This document shows, one piece after another, positions 21,648-31,800 of a DNA stretch of 64,000 nucleotides (positions are counted from its first letter, which is position 1; each line of letters opens with the position of its first letter). The notes beneath the pieces were generated by a model. The model saw only the letters and a list, made by a program, of their open reading frames with translations. It ran no database searches and was not told the DNA's origin. Position numbers and translations under genes: made by a program. Origin of the DNA: Kingdonia uniflora (taxonomy: Eukaryota > Streptophyta > Magnoliopsida > Ranunculales > Circaeasteraceae); the NCBI GenBank assembly GCA_014058105.1, contig JACGCM010000155.1, forward strand, positions 2,046,001 to 2,110,000, in the 5' to 3' direction.

Positions 21648-22391
21648 TGTAGTAGCCTACTCACAACCTTCTAGCTCCAGCCGAATACTCAAAGGCTATA
21701 TCGAAGCCTACTCGAATACTTTGAAGCCTACTCAATCCATAAACAAGCCTTGCAAGACTACATGAAGATGAAGCTTCGACTACTAACAGACCTCGAAGAC
21801 AAAGACAGATCCGTCAGTGCACAAACTCCACATCAGTATCAAAAATACTTCGACCATATTCGTACGTGGTCGAAGGCAGACATGTCAGACAGCCAGCTCA
21901 CCAGACAAGAACGGCATCGTTGTTAGCCCTTACAGTTACAGTGACAGAACTAACAACAGTTACAGTATTAGAGCACAGTGCCAGACCCGACATTTCCGGC
22001 ATCAACACCAACTTCGGGATACCCGCCTGATTCCCGGAGCGTACACTTGTAATGTAACCTCCCATAGTGATTCAGTCCTACCTATATTTTATAAATAGGA
22101 GGGAAGGGGAACCAATGAGAGGTTAAAAAATCTTTCCCCTGAACCCTTGTAGTATACCTTCAATCACCCTGTAAATCACCCAGTACTCGAATCTTCGACT
22201 ACTCGACAGTAATATCAAATCTCTCAAAAATCCTCATTAGAGGTCGTGGAGTGGCCCATTCTAGGCCTCCACGCAAGTATATTGCCAATAGATTATTCGT
22301 ACTATAGATTATATGCTTGAATCCTTTGATAGAAGATAAAACCCGTGGTGTAAGAGCCAACTTCCCCCCCACACGAAGTTAGGCCCCTACA
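21648..22391 (+). repeat. 3' LTR of element B (744 bp)
   Basis: Opens TGTAGTAGCC, closes CCCCTACA. It is homologous to element A's LTR (10024-10740, inverted), with blocks such as AAAATCCTCATTAGAGGTCG and GTGTAAGAGCCAACTTCCCC. Its partner 5' LTR is outside the window. Confidence 0.85.
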
Positions 22392-22411
22392 TCGTGGAAA
22401 TGCTTTCCTTC

Positions 22412-22427
22412 CCCAAAATAGCGCCAA
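22412..22427 (-). other. Primer-binding site of element D
   Basis: The minus strand reads TGGCGCTATTTTGGGG directly after the D LTR end (two-base spacer). TGGCGC is the start of a tRNA-Asp-type PBS. Only about 20 bp later element B's LTR begins. Confidence 0.55.
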
Positions 22428-22428
22428 A

Positions 22429-23051
22429 TGTAATGGCCTAATTCCATAAGCTTGAAGTGGCTTGGAATTAGCTCTTACACCAATGTACCTGAGACCAAAT
22501 CTAATGGAAAGCAAGAAATGACACAGGTGGTTAGCGTAGAAAACCTATGAATAGGTAAAAAAACTTCAACCTCGGGTTGAGGATTTTTGTAATAGTAACG
22601 CTTATTACTTGAGGCTGATATCTTATTACAAGTGATCTAGTGATCTCTAGACTTAAAAATGTTTGATCTTGTGAATAAGAAGTTTGAAGTTTTGAGAATC
22701 TAGAAAATATAGTTTTCTTGATGATTTCTCGAGTAATTTTCTGGTCATTGTCTATTCTGAAACTTTTTCTTTATATAAGCCTTTTCCGCAGTTTTTCATC
22801 GTGCTGAATAACGTTCTCTGAATAATGTGGTTAGTGGTGGTTGACTGAGTAACTATTGAGTTCATAAGAGACAAGTATTTTGACTTGTTCAGGTTTTTCT
22901 GCTTGAGCTCGAGCCACGTTTTTCATCAATCCGTAGAGTAGGTAGCAATGTTGACTAGATAAGCCATGTGAAGAATGCGTGGGTCTGGCGTGGAGGTAAT
23001 TTGAACTGGATAAAACTCAATTTAGGTAAGATCGAGGGGTAGGCCCCTACA
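22429..23051 (-). repeat. 5' LTR of element D (623 bp)
   Basis: On the minus strand it opens TGTAGGGGCCTACC and closes GGCCATTACA. It aligns with the LTR at 59779-60357 over its length (shared: GCGT(A/G)GAAAACCT, GAGGATTTTTGTAA, TGATCTCTAG, TTTATATA(A/G)GC, GGTTGACTG). With a PBS on its left it is a 5' LTR, so D's internal part ran leftwards and was displaced by element B. Confidence 0.8.
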
Positions 23052-23259
23052 GTAATGGTGTAAAGCATATGGTATGAAGAACACCCTTCTTCTCTTCAAG
23101 TAGAGCTCCAAACATTTTGTGTAGTCCTACACCTCTACACCGAGAGGTATAATTTTTAGCATTAGAGGTGCCCTTTTTAGCTCTACCCTCCTGCGTTTGG
23201 TTCTCCTCATCAAATTGCTTATTCACTTCTTTATCAAACTTCATTCTAAAATAAAAACT
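23052..23259. other. Flank of element D
   Basis: Unassigned AT-rich sequence; the first five bases GTAAT are the candidate right target-site copy of D. No gene seen. Confidence 0.35.
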
Positions 23260-23730
23260 AGACTATAATCAAACACTTGGTAGGCAGGAGTTAACCAAAT
23301 TTTAATCAAACACTTGGTAGGCAGTAGTCACACAGACGATTTGCCACTAAAATAATACTGAAATCACACACACACACACACACACACGATGTGTAGAATC
23401 ACGACGATTGTGAGAAAATTGTTTGTGAGACCGGGACAGTTTTTGCGATTGTCAATTACACACACGATGTGTAGAATCGGGAAAATTTTTATGGTATTTG
23501 CAATCGTCGTGTAAGAAAAAATTGTTTTATGAATGGGGATGGTTTTTGGTGCCAAAAGCCAGACAAGGAGTAGAGTACCAATCTTTAATCAAACACTTGT
23601 TAGGCAGTAATCACACAGACAGTTTGTAACAAATAATAGGGACGATTTTTACAGTTTTTGCGGTCGAGTAAGAAGAAGAAACTATTCGATGAATTGGGAT
23701 CGCTTTTGGCGCCAAAAACCAGACAAGCAC
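23260..23730. repeat. Imperfect direct repeats with (CA)n microsatellite
   Basis: AATCAAACACTTG(G/T)TAGGCAG occurs at about 23266, 23301 and 23588, followed each time by CACACAGAC. TTTTGG(T/C)GCCAAAA(G/A)CCAGACAAG occurs near 23545 and 23705. A (CA)n run lies at 23365-23387 and CACACACGATGTGTAGAATC is repeated. It looks like a duplicated non-coding unit, possibly a non-autonomous element. Confidence 0.65.
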
Positions 23731-23879
23731 AGGTGAATCGCGTGTGATACCTAACCATAAACAAGATTGGAAAGAGTAACAAAATTGGTGACAGAGTCTG
23801 CCTTCTTACAAATAACAAATATGGTAAAAGACAAGACAAAGTGCCCTAAAACAAATGACAAGTAATGCATGAGATAGTG

Positions 23880-24340
23880 ACAGTGTCTGCCTTACACATA
23901 CATCGAGGAATTAAATTTGGACACGTGGCATGATAATATATTTTTAAATGATTCGATTTTTTTATATTTCGGAAGTGACATTTGTACTTGTGGAGCCCAC
24001 GTGCCTACAAAAAACATGTGACATTTTGAAACATGTAACATTTTAATGAATAAATGACAGTGTCATGGTGGTACAAATGACAACCAATTCTGAATAAATG
24101 TGAAACTTGCAGAAATATTAATAACAAATTTCTGAGCAAAAGAGAAAGTTTTGGGAAAACAAATGACAAATATTCCTTAACAAATGACATTGATTGTTTG
24201 TGTTATAATGACAAATTTTTTCTTAACAAATGATAAAGAACAAATGATAATAACACGTGGCTTGATATAATAGTTTTAAATAAGTTTTACAATTTTTTAT
24301 TTTTTCGGATGTAACATTCGCACTTGTGGAGCCCCAAAAC
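23880..24340. repeat. Direct ~80-bp repeats around an AACAAATGACAAA-rich segment
   Basis: ACACGTGGC(A/T)TGATA..TTTTAAAT ... CACTTGTGGAGCCC occurs at 23921-24000 and again at 24253-24334. Between them the sequence carries several ACAAATGACAAAT-type words, the same motif that fills the MULE region at 48420-59778. A small non-autonomous relative is possible. Confidence 0.55.
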
Positions 24341-24526
24341 AGGTGGTTGTCTGTTGCTATATTGTAACTTTAGTAGGGGGAAAATTGGTTTATCCTCTTG
24401 CCAGTATCGATTTTAGAATTTATTTTTCTCTGGGTCTGATTTTGTAAAGTTGGCATAAAGTAGTATTTATTATCATAATTTTCGTTTGTTACATAATGAT
24501 ATTTTTTAATTTTTTCTAAAAATTAG

Positions 24527-24650
24527 AACTGGACTAGTTTTTGATCTATCGGGTTTAACTACTAAGCAATTGTAGTCTCTAATATGTTCTCTCTCTTCCT
24601 CTTGCGAGAGCTTCATCTTCTCGGAAAAACCAATCCCAAAGGTAAAAAAT
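24527..24650. repeat. Partial extra copy of the duplicated gene leader
   Basis: TTTTTGATCTATCGGGTTTAACTACTAAGC and CTCTTGCGAGAGCTTCATCTTC repeat, with few changes, the start of the segment at 25075-25190. Downstream the similarity stops. Confidence 0.7.
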
Positions 24651-24936
24651 TCAACGATTGTTTCCACTTGACCAATACTTGCATGGACGAAGTTGCACTT
24701 TTGAAGAATTATAACGATCTTATCATCGGAATGTGTGACTGATTGTAACAAAGTAATTGCGGGAATTAAATATGTATCTAAGCAAAACCTGAAAATGCTG
24801 CAGTCTTTAGTTATCTATTCGGTAAGAGGAGTAGACTTTGAAAAATTCAAATTCTCTTTGAAAAGCCTATGATTTAGCTTTGATGCATATCTAATTCCCG
24901 AAGAGGATTTGGGTTTCTTAAAGTCTTCTCTTACTA

Positions 24937-25790
24937 AAAAAAACCAACTGAGATACTATTGGATGAAATTGGACCTCACTCACTTAGTTTTTTTTTTCTC
25001 TACTAATATGTGTTTGTTACATGATGCTCTGCTTTGACTGATTTTTTTATTAATTTTTTTTTTTGGAACAGGAGTAGTCTTTGATCTATCAGGTTTAACT
25101 ACTAAGCAATTGTAGTCTCTAGTAGGTTCTCTCTTTCTCTTGCGAGAGCCTCATCTTCTCAACTAAACCAATCCCCAAAGGTTGAGAGCAGAGCTCCTCT
25201 TCTTCTCCCTCTTCTGCTATCAACGAGCAAACCACAACTTGCAGAAACAATCAGGTCTGTCTCTCCACTTCAATTCAAACCCTAATTTTCAACTTATACA
25301 TGATGATTCTTTGGTTATTAGAGAACATCTTATGATATTTGTACGATTAAAGAGTAAATTTGGTATTTTTTCTGCTAAATTTGTTGGTTTAAGTACTCTA
25401 ATCCCATTTGCATCTAAAGTCTTGAAGAAAAATATCTAAAATTGTGTTGGCTGAAGCGAATTACAAGGCTGTAAGCCATTTTAGTGTAAGAAAGGAATCT
25501 CATTAGGCATTTCTAGAGTTGGGGTTGCTCAAACGCAGTAATCAAACGACCGTAGGGAGTGTATTCATCATCATCACACTACACTTGGTTTTTCTCATTG
25601 AAACTTTCCTGTCTGTGTTCCATTTTCCCCCTCTCTTCCTCATTTCTTTTAAAACCAAACTTCATCTCTCCTCTGCAACTGTGTGTCTCTGAAATGTTTC
25701 CTGTCTGTGTTCCATGTAGGTAATGTAACGGTGGCTATTGTTGTTGGTTTTATTACAGATCTTTGGGTGAATTGCATAAAGTTTCGGATC
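24937..25790 (+). repeat. Duplicated leader, copy 1 (upstream of L18-like gene)
   Basis: It shares with 27316-28267 the blocks ACCAACTGAG..ATTGGATGAAATTGG, GAGAGCAGAGCTCCTCTTC, AACAATCAGGTCTGTCTC, TTCAAACCCTAATTTTC, GATTCTTTGGTTATTAGAGA and GGTAATGTAACGGTGGCT, up to GCATAAAGTTTCGG. AACAATCAG|GTCTGT (25254/25255) looks like the 3' end of a noncoding exon. An acceptor ACATTTCAG at 26041-26049 would join it to the L18-like CDS. I infer a promoter plus 5'UTR-intron duplication. Confidence 0.8.
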
Positions 25791-26082
25791 GGGCAAGCTG
25801 ACACAAGACCAACAGACTCATACCATTCTCAAACCCCAGCCGTGGTGGTGAGATTCGAATCCTTGACCTGATAGTAGTTGTTACACTAAAATTTAGAGCA
25901 TCCCTAGTAGTGGTGGAAATCTTCCCAATTTTCGGGTTATGGCCTCGACAAGTAGTAGTTTTACTAAACCCAACAAGGAAATCCTGGCAACTTAGGGAGC
26001 ACAGCAGCAGTCACTCTTTGCGTACCTTTTTTTAAACACTACATTTCAGTTGAGAAACATATTCTGGAACACAATTTGTTTG

Positions 26083-26991
26083 ATGATTTGCTTAAGAAGG
26101 CGCATTCCCTTCCTGCAAACCTCTAACTCCCACATTCTATCACTAATTTCCAGTCCCGCAAAGTTTTCGACCCGAACACCCCTCTCATCATTGCTTAACC
26201 CCAATATATCTTCCTCCTCGAATAAGGCTATCAAGATTGAGCTCGTGGATCCCGATAGTTGGCGGGTTTCATCGGGTTTATCCCAATCATGGAGAGAAAA
26301 TAATATTAATAGAATGGAGAAACAACTTACGAGTTCGAGAGTTGTTGACAATGTAGTAAATGAGTCTAGCCATGAAGATATTGAGGATTTGAGACTTCGC
26401 GGTACACTCTTTTACAAAATCGAAAAAGATTCTCGAGAGTTCGAAGAGTACAATGTAAACTTCCATGGCAAGAAATCTTCGAAAACGAGTAGAGAAGAAG
26501 CGAAGGAGATTAAAAAGGCGGGTACGGTGATCACCGAAATGGCCTTGAAGTTGAAGAAGAAGAACGCCCACCCGATTATATCCCCGCCGGTTGAAACTAA
26601 AAAAAATTTAAGAGCTCCAACTTTTAATCAACTTACGGACCCGTACCACGAACCGTTTTGTTTGGACATTTTCATATCTAAGAGCTCGGTTCGAGCTTGT
26701 ATTGTTCATAGGGTGACAAGTAAAGTGGTTGTTGTGGCACATTCAATCTCTAAGGACATGAAATCAGACTTGGCTTCGACTAAGGACTCTAATGCATGTG
26801 TTGCTATAGGAGAAATTTTAGCTCAGCGGGCGTTAGAAGATGATATCCATGACATTGTTTATACGCCGCGAAAAGGAGAGAAATTGGAGGGGAAGCTTCA
26901 GACTGTACTTAAGTCTGTTATTGAGCATGGGATTAACGTGAAGGTGAAGATCAAGAAGCGAAATGCTAAGAAGGTAGTTTTCCCCGTCTAA
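26083..26991 (+). CDS. Ribosomal protein L18p/L5e (uL18)-family protein, probably mitochondrial
   Basis: Intronless 302-residue CDS; I take ATG 26083, just after an AG acceptor at 26048-26049. The N-terminus (MICLRRRIPFLQTSNSHILS..SPAKFSTRTP) is Arg/Ser-rich without acids, as in mitochondrial presequences. The middle is charged and variable. The C-terminal 100 residues carry the L18 fold: LDIFISKSSVRACIVHRVTS, VVVVAHSISKDMKS, ACVAIGEILAQRALEDDIHD, then a basic end (VKVKIKKRNAKKVVFPV). Known relatives are plant 'ribosomal L18p/L5e family' proteins, expected to bind 5S rRNA in the large subunit or a derived role. The frame is intact. The gene shares a duplicated leader with the DnaJ gene downstream. 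Confidence 0.82.
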   Translation: MICLRRRIPFLQTSNSHILSLISSPAKFSTRTPLSSLLNPNISSSSNKAIKIELVDPDSWRVSSGLSQSWRENNINRMEKQLTSSRVVDNVVNESSHEDIEDLRLRGTLFYKIEKDSREFEEYNVNFHGKKSSKTSREEAKEIKKAGTVITEMALKLKKKNAHPIISPPVETKKNLRAPTFNQLTDPYHEPFCLDIFISKSSVRACIVHRVTSKVVVVAHSISKDMKSDLASTKDSNACVAIGEILAQRALEDDIHDIVYTPRKGEKLEGKLQTVLKSVIEHGINVKVKIKKRNAKKVVFPV

Positions 26992-27315
26992 AAACAACGC
27001 CATTTCTTCAGTGGAAATTTAGGAAAATAAGACTGATTTTTAGTCAGTTTTACTTCCGATTTGGTTTAAGTGTAATAGAAGTTTTTCGTTACGCTTATAT
27101 ATCGTGTTCTCGTTGTGTTAAATGAGAAACTAGTTGAAGCTTTTGTACGAAATTCTCTATTTGGGTTAGAAATTAAATTTGAAAGAAAATTTGAAAGGCG
27201 TGGGCCATCTATGTAATAAATATGTAGAAAGCGTAAATGTTTTTCCGACTTTTCCTCCTTCAGAGGAAAATCTTTGAAATGTTTGCGATATTTAGATAAC
27301 TGCATTTATTTTTTG
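26992..27315. other. 3' flank of the L18-like gene
   Basis: AT-rich 3' untranslated or intergenic sequence up to the second leader copy. No gene supported. Confidence 0.5.
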
Positions 27316-28267
27316 AAAAACCAACTGAGGTACTGTTGGATGAAATTGGACCTCACTCGCTTAGTTTTTACTTTTTTTTTCTACTAAGTTGTGTTTGTTA
27401 TGTGATGCTTTGCTTTGACTGAAAAAGAAAAATGAAGAAAAAAATTAAAATCTTCCAGCCTCTTTAATCCCAAACCTCCTTCACTTTTAGGGACACATAC
27501 ATCTACCCAAGCAACTGAAGACAGACACTTCACATTCTCAGATCCACTCCATAGAAAGCATCTGAATTGATGTTCTATTTTAACAAATACATCTAGTAGG
27601 TTCTCTCTCTTCCTCTTGCGAGAGCCTCATCTTCTCGACTAAACCAATCCCCAAAGGTTGAGAGCAGAGCTCCTCTTCTTCTCCCTCTTCTGCTATCAAT
27701 GAGCAAACCACAACTTGCAGAAACAATCAGGTCTGTCTCTCCACTTCAATTCAAACCCTAATTTTCAACTTATACATGATGATTCTTTGGTTATTAGAGA
27801 ACATCTTCTGATATTTGTATGATTGAAGAGTAAATTTTGTATTTTTTTCTGCTAAATTTGGTGGTTTAGGAACTCTAATCCCATTTGCATCTAAAGTCTT
27901 GAAGAAAAAATTTAAAATTATGTTGGCTGAAGCGAATTACAAGGTTGTAAGCCATTTTAGTGTAAGAAAGGAATCTCATTAGGCATTTCTAGAGTTGGGG
28001 TAGCTCAAAACGCAGTAATCAAGCGACCGTAGGGAGTGTTTTCATCATCATCACACTACACTTGGTTTTTCTCATTGAAACGTTTCCTGTCTATGTTCCA
28101 TTCCCCCCCCCCTCTCCCTCATCTCTTTTAAAACCAAACTTCATCTCTCCTCTGCAACTGTGTGCCTCTGAAACGTTTTCTGTCTGTGTTCCATGTAGGT
28201 AATGTAACGGTGGCTATTGTTGTTGGTTTTATTACAGATCTTTGAGTGAATTGCATAAGGTTTCGGT
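27316..28267 (+). repeat. Duplicated leader, copy 2 (upstream of the DnaJ gene)
   Basis: Second copy of the segment at 24937-25790. The likely noncoding exon ends AACAATCAG at 27730 with donor GTCTGT. The next exon starts after CTTGCAG at 28671 and contains the DnaJ start codon, so the 5'UTR intron would be about 0.94 kb. A private stretch (27430-27590) differs from copy 1. Confidence 0.8.
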
Positions 28268-28670
28268 CGTATTTTTCCACCGTTTTGCGGTATACTAGTT
28301 TAAATATCCATTCCTGTATTAGGTGTCATTTTTTGTTTTTGATATTTACACTGGGTTGTGGGTAGGATTCCCATTACGTTGTTTAATTGTATGACTAAAA
28401 CTTCCTGGAAAAAAAGTAATCTTTTCATGTGCAATGGTACTTTGGTAGTTCAGAAACGTGTTTTGAATCATGGGGCGTACATACTTATGACTGTTCTTTC
28501 AAGTTTAGTATGCGTGAGTCGTAGAAAATAGTGGTTGCTTAAGAGCTTGTAAGTCTGAATTTACTTGGAGTGGAACTTGTTCTGCTGTTGTAGACTGTAT
28601 ATTATTCTAGAAACTTGTCTTATTTTGTAGTATGTTGATTTGACGTTTCGAGTAATACTCTAACTTGCAG

Positions 28671-28833
28671 ATAATCAACGAGGAATCGTCTTTTTGACAA
28701 GTCCATTTTCCTCAGGAAAGAAATTTCAGATGGCAATTTTACCTTGTAGAAGTACATGGGTGGCCCAGTGGGGAGTTCGCCCCAAAAATATGCTGAGATC
28801 ATCCATCACAAACAATATGTTAGCATCCCAAAG
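28671..28833 (+). other. DJA6: First coding exon of the DnaJ gene with 5'UTR
   Basis: Begins after acceptor CTTGCAG. The ATG at 28730 opens [19 protein letters not shown], matching the start of DJA5/6 proteins. The exon ends at 28833 with two bases of a codon and donor GTAAAG. This start was chosen because the family's VAQW..RP motif follows it. Confidence 0.8.
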
Positions 28834-31800
28834 GTAAAGAATCAAATACACACAAATAAAGATTCGAGCTTTTGGAAAGCTCAAAGAGTTTCTTTATCAT
28901 TTTTTTAAATATCTTATAAATACCTGAAGCTTCTATCTCTTATTTATATAGAGATTGCATAATATTGATACTTCTCCAATCATCTTTATCTTTCCACTTC
29001 TTGCTTTCTTAAATGAAATTTATTTAGTGCAAAACAAAAACTCCTTCAGCCTACTAGGACTAGAATCCATAGGCACAAGCATACATTCGGAGATACAATG
29101 TGTGCAAGCAGACAACCATCAATGGCAAAAATCTGGGAGTTCGCACAAACCATGCCTATAGTAAAGGTTCATGAACTCCCCAATACAACATGAATACAAA
29201 CATGTCCAAAATAAAAGTCTGAGGCTCGATCTTTTTGCCACGAGAGCATCCAACCAAAAGCTATAGATTCCAGATCATGCATTGGGTCTTTCGCCCCAGA
29301 CTAATGTGATGTAAGCTGCTTTTCGCACCGGTGAAAGTCTTCCTGTTTCTTGTAAGTGATATGGCTCAAATGATCGAATATAGAAGCAAAATCAATTACA
29401 TTATTCCTCCCGTAATAGTTACCTCCACACGGGCCAACACTCCGCGTACTCGATAATCCCTTCTGAACCCGAAAGTGACCTAATTTCTGACTACTGATCA
29501 ATTACTGGAGTAACTAGACACTAGCCAATGTAGCCATACACATTAGCACAGCAGTTAATGATTGTTATTTTTGTAGCAGTTTTCTACCTTGAGGATTTGA
29601 TCAAAGGTGTGTTTTATATGAATAAGGAAATTGTTGAAGGCAGTTGACGCACCCACACTTTTAGTTTTGAAATGAAATTTGAGGCATGGATCTAAGGGCC
29701 AGAAAATGATTTAAGTTAAGACATCTACTACTTTCATAAAAGAATAAAGGAGAAAGATACTTTGACACATTTTAATGACATGCATGTTGACACGCACTCA
29801 TAGGACCCACGTAAAGATGATCATCATTATAAATTACTAACGCATTCAGACATTTCCAACATCATAAACTATAGCTTTACATGTTAGATAAAATGGACAG
29901 CTCATAACGTGTAGAATCTTTCATATTAGAAATATTATTTTAACGATGATAAAATTCTTGAAATTTCTTGATTATTTGTATGATGATGTCTATTCTAAGG
30001 AGTTTTATATCCAGAAAGAAAACATATCTTAAATAATCTTTATGTGTCTAACAAAGAGTGTCAAACGTATGACAGTTAAATGCGTGTAAAAGTATATTTC
30101 CCCAAGAATAAATAGAAATGAACTACTTTTATATATTTCAAGTCATATGATGTCGGGAACGTGTTTACGTCAAATTATAAGACACAGTTCATTGAAGTGC
30201 ACTTATTTATTTATTTATTTTTGAAAATAAGTTAGACTACAACAAATAAGTGTTTGTGGTGACATGTTCTTTGTTTCTTTATGAGATAGAGTTAGGGAAT
30301 CACATGCATCGTTTTTTACTACAATTTTTTTGTGCAAGTTCTTCTCAAGCAATTTCATTCAAAAGTACAATTTCGGCATGTCAATTTCAAACTCGCAAAG
30401 ATCTTCAATCTCCATGAGTTTTAGGGGGAATGTAAGATATTTATCTGAAGTCATTTGGTAAATGTACCCTGCTACACCTTACAACTAGTTATTGTAACAT
30501 CTGTAACTACCCTTAACTTCCTCCTGTAACTTTTATTTTAATCCAATGTGGGTTGTGATTGATTTAATGTGAATTAATTTCGTTTGATGTAAGTCTTTGC
30601 GAACTACTTCTCAAATTACAGTTGTTGAAAATTGAAAGCTAAGCCTCTTAAGTCATCATGGTTGAAACTTGAAAGTTAAGACTTGCTTAGATGATTTCAC
30701 AGAAAGTATCTAATAACCTATTTTATGTCTTCCTTATGTCTTTTCACTCTTTTCATGTAGAATTTACTGCTCCATTTATAAAAAAATCTAGAAGTACGGG
30801 TAGGGATTTTACAATTATTTAGATGAGATTAACTTTTTCTATCTATTGTAATCTTGTATGCAGCATTTCGGGTAAGCTAAAATGTATGGCATCCGCAAGT
30901 TCAAGCTTATGTTCTCAGGATTCTATGCATGCATTATTTAGTACTGGACCATCTCAAAATTTACATCGCCGTAGAGGAGCTCGACTTACTGTTCGTGCTG
31001 ATAGCGTGAGTATAAATTTATACTTTTCCTTCCAAGTCATGGTAGAAACCTGCAAGCCAGTTGCGTCTTGCATCGCAGTTCTTTGCCAAAAATTACATAT
31101 AAAATAATTATTTTTGTTCTCAGAGTCATAATCATTATCTGTTTCATTGATAGGATTACTACTCTGTCCTTGGAGTGTCAAAGAGTTCGAGTAAAGCTGA
31201 AATAAAGAGTGGTACATTCACTTTTTCCTTTTTTCTGCAAAACTGTTATTTGTCATAATTAATTTTTCTTTTGTTTTGACGTTCTTTCAGAAGAAAATAA
31301 ATAGAGTGCTTGATCTTGGATGTTAAATTTTTTAAAAAGGAAAACCTTTGCTATAGAGACTCACGAGTGATGTTTCCTACAAAGAGTTTTTGTTTTTTGT
31401 GCTACAATGTTTTGCCCTCACCCGCCCAATAAATAGATTTTCCTTTTCCTGCTCATGTTTTCCCACCTAGACAGGGCATCTTCAAGGAGCATGTCTATTG
31501 TTTTGATATAATCGTTGCTCAGTGAGTACAATAGTGCTTTGGAGCTCGCATTCAGTGACATAACTGCAGTTCCGCAATTTCAACAGTGCTTGGAAATCAA
31601 AACCCAACCCTTTGGGCGGCTGTTTGCAGGAAAACTGCAGTTCCGCGATTTCAACAGTGCTTTGAAATCTGCATTCAGTAACATAACTTCCCTTAGACAT
31701 GGCTCCCGTAGAACTAAAGCCAAACCTTTCTGGTGGCTGTTTGCAGGACAAATATGCAGTATCAAAGCTGTCCTCTTCGGTTACCAACCCCTGTTAGCTA

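Larger units (their letters stand above)
10741..22391 (+). mobile_element. Element B: Tat-type Ty3/gypsy retrotransposon interrupted by A
   Basis: The plus-strand order is partial gag, protease, RT, RNase H, second RNase H, integrase, tandem repeat, antisense genes, polypurine tract, 3' LTR. Its 5' LTR and gag start are missing here and should lie beyond element A, left of the window. It is closely related to A at the protein level (protease and RT motifs nearly identical) but in opposite orientation. All gag-pol segments have stops or frameshifts. Confidence 0.85.

Noticed and set aside
26050..26082. Earlier start for the L18-like protein
   Set aside because: The extra codons begin with TTG and directly abut a splice acceptor; the first ATG is at 26083.
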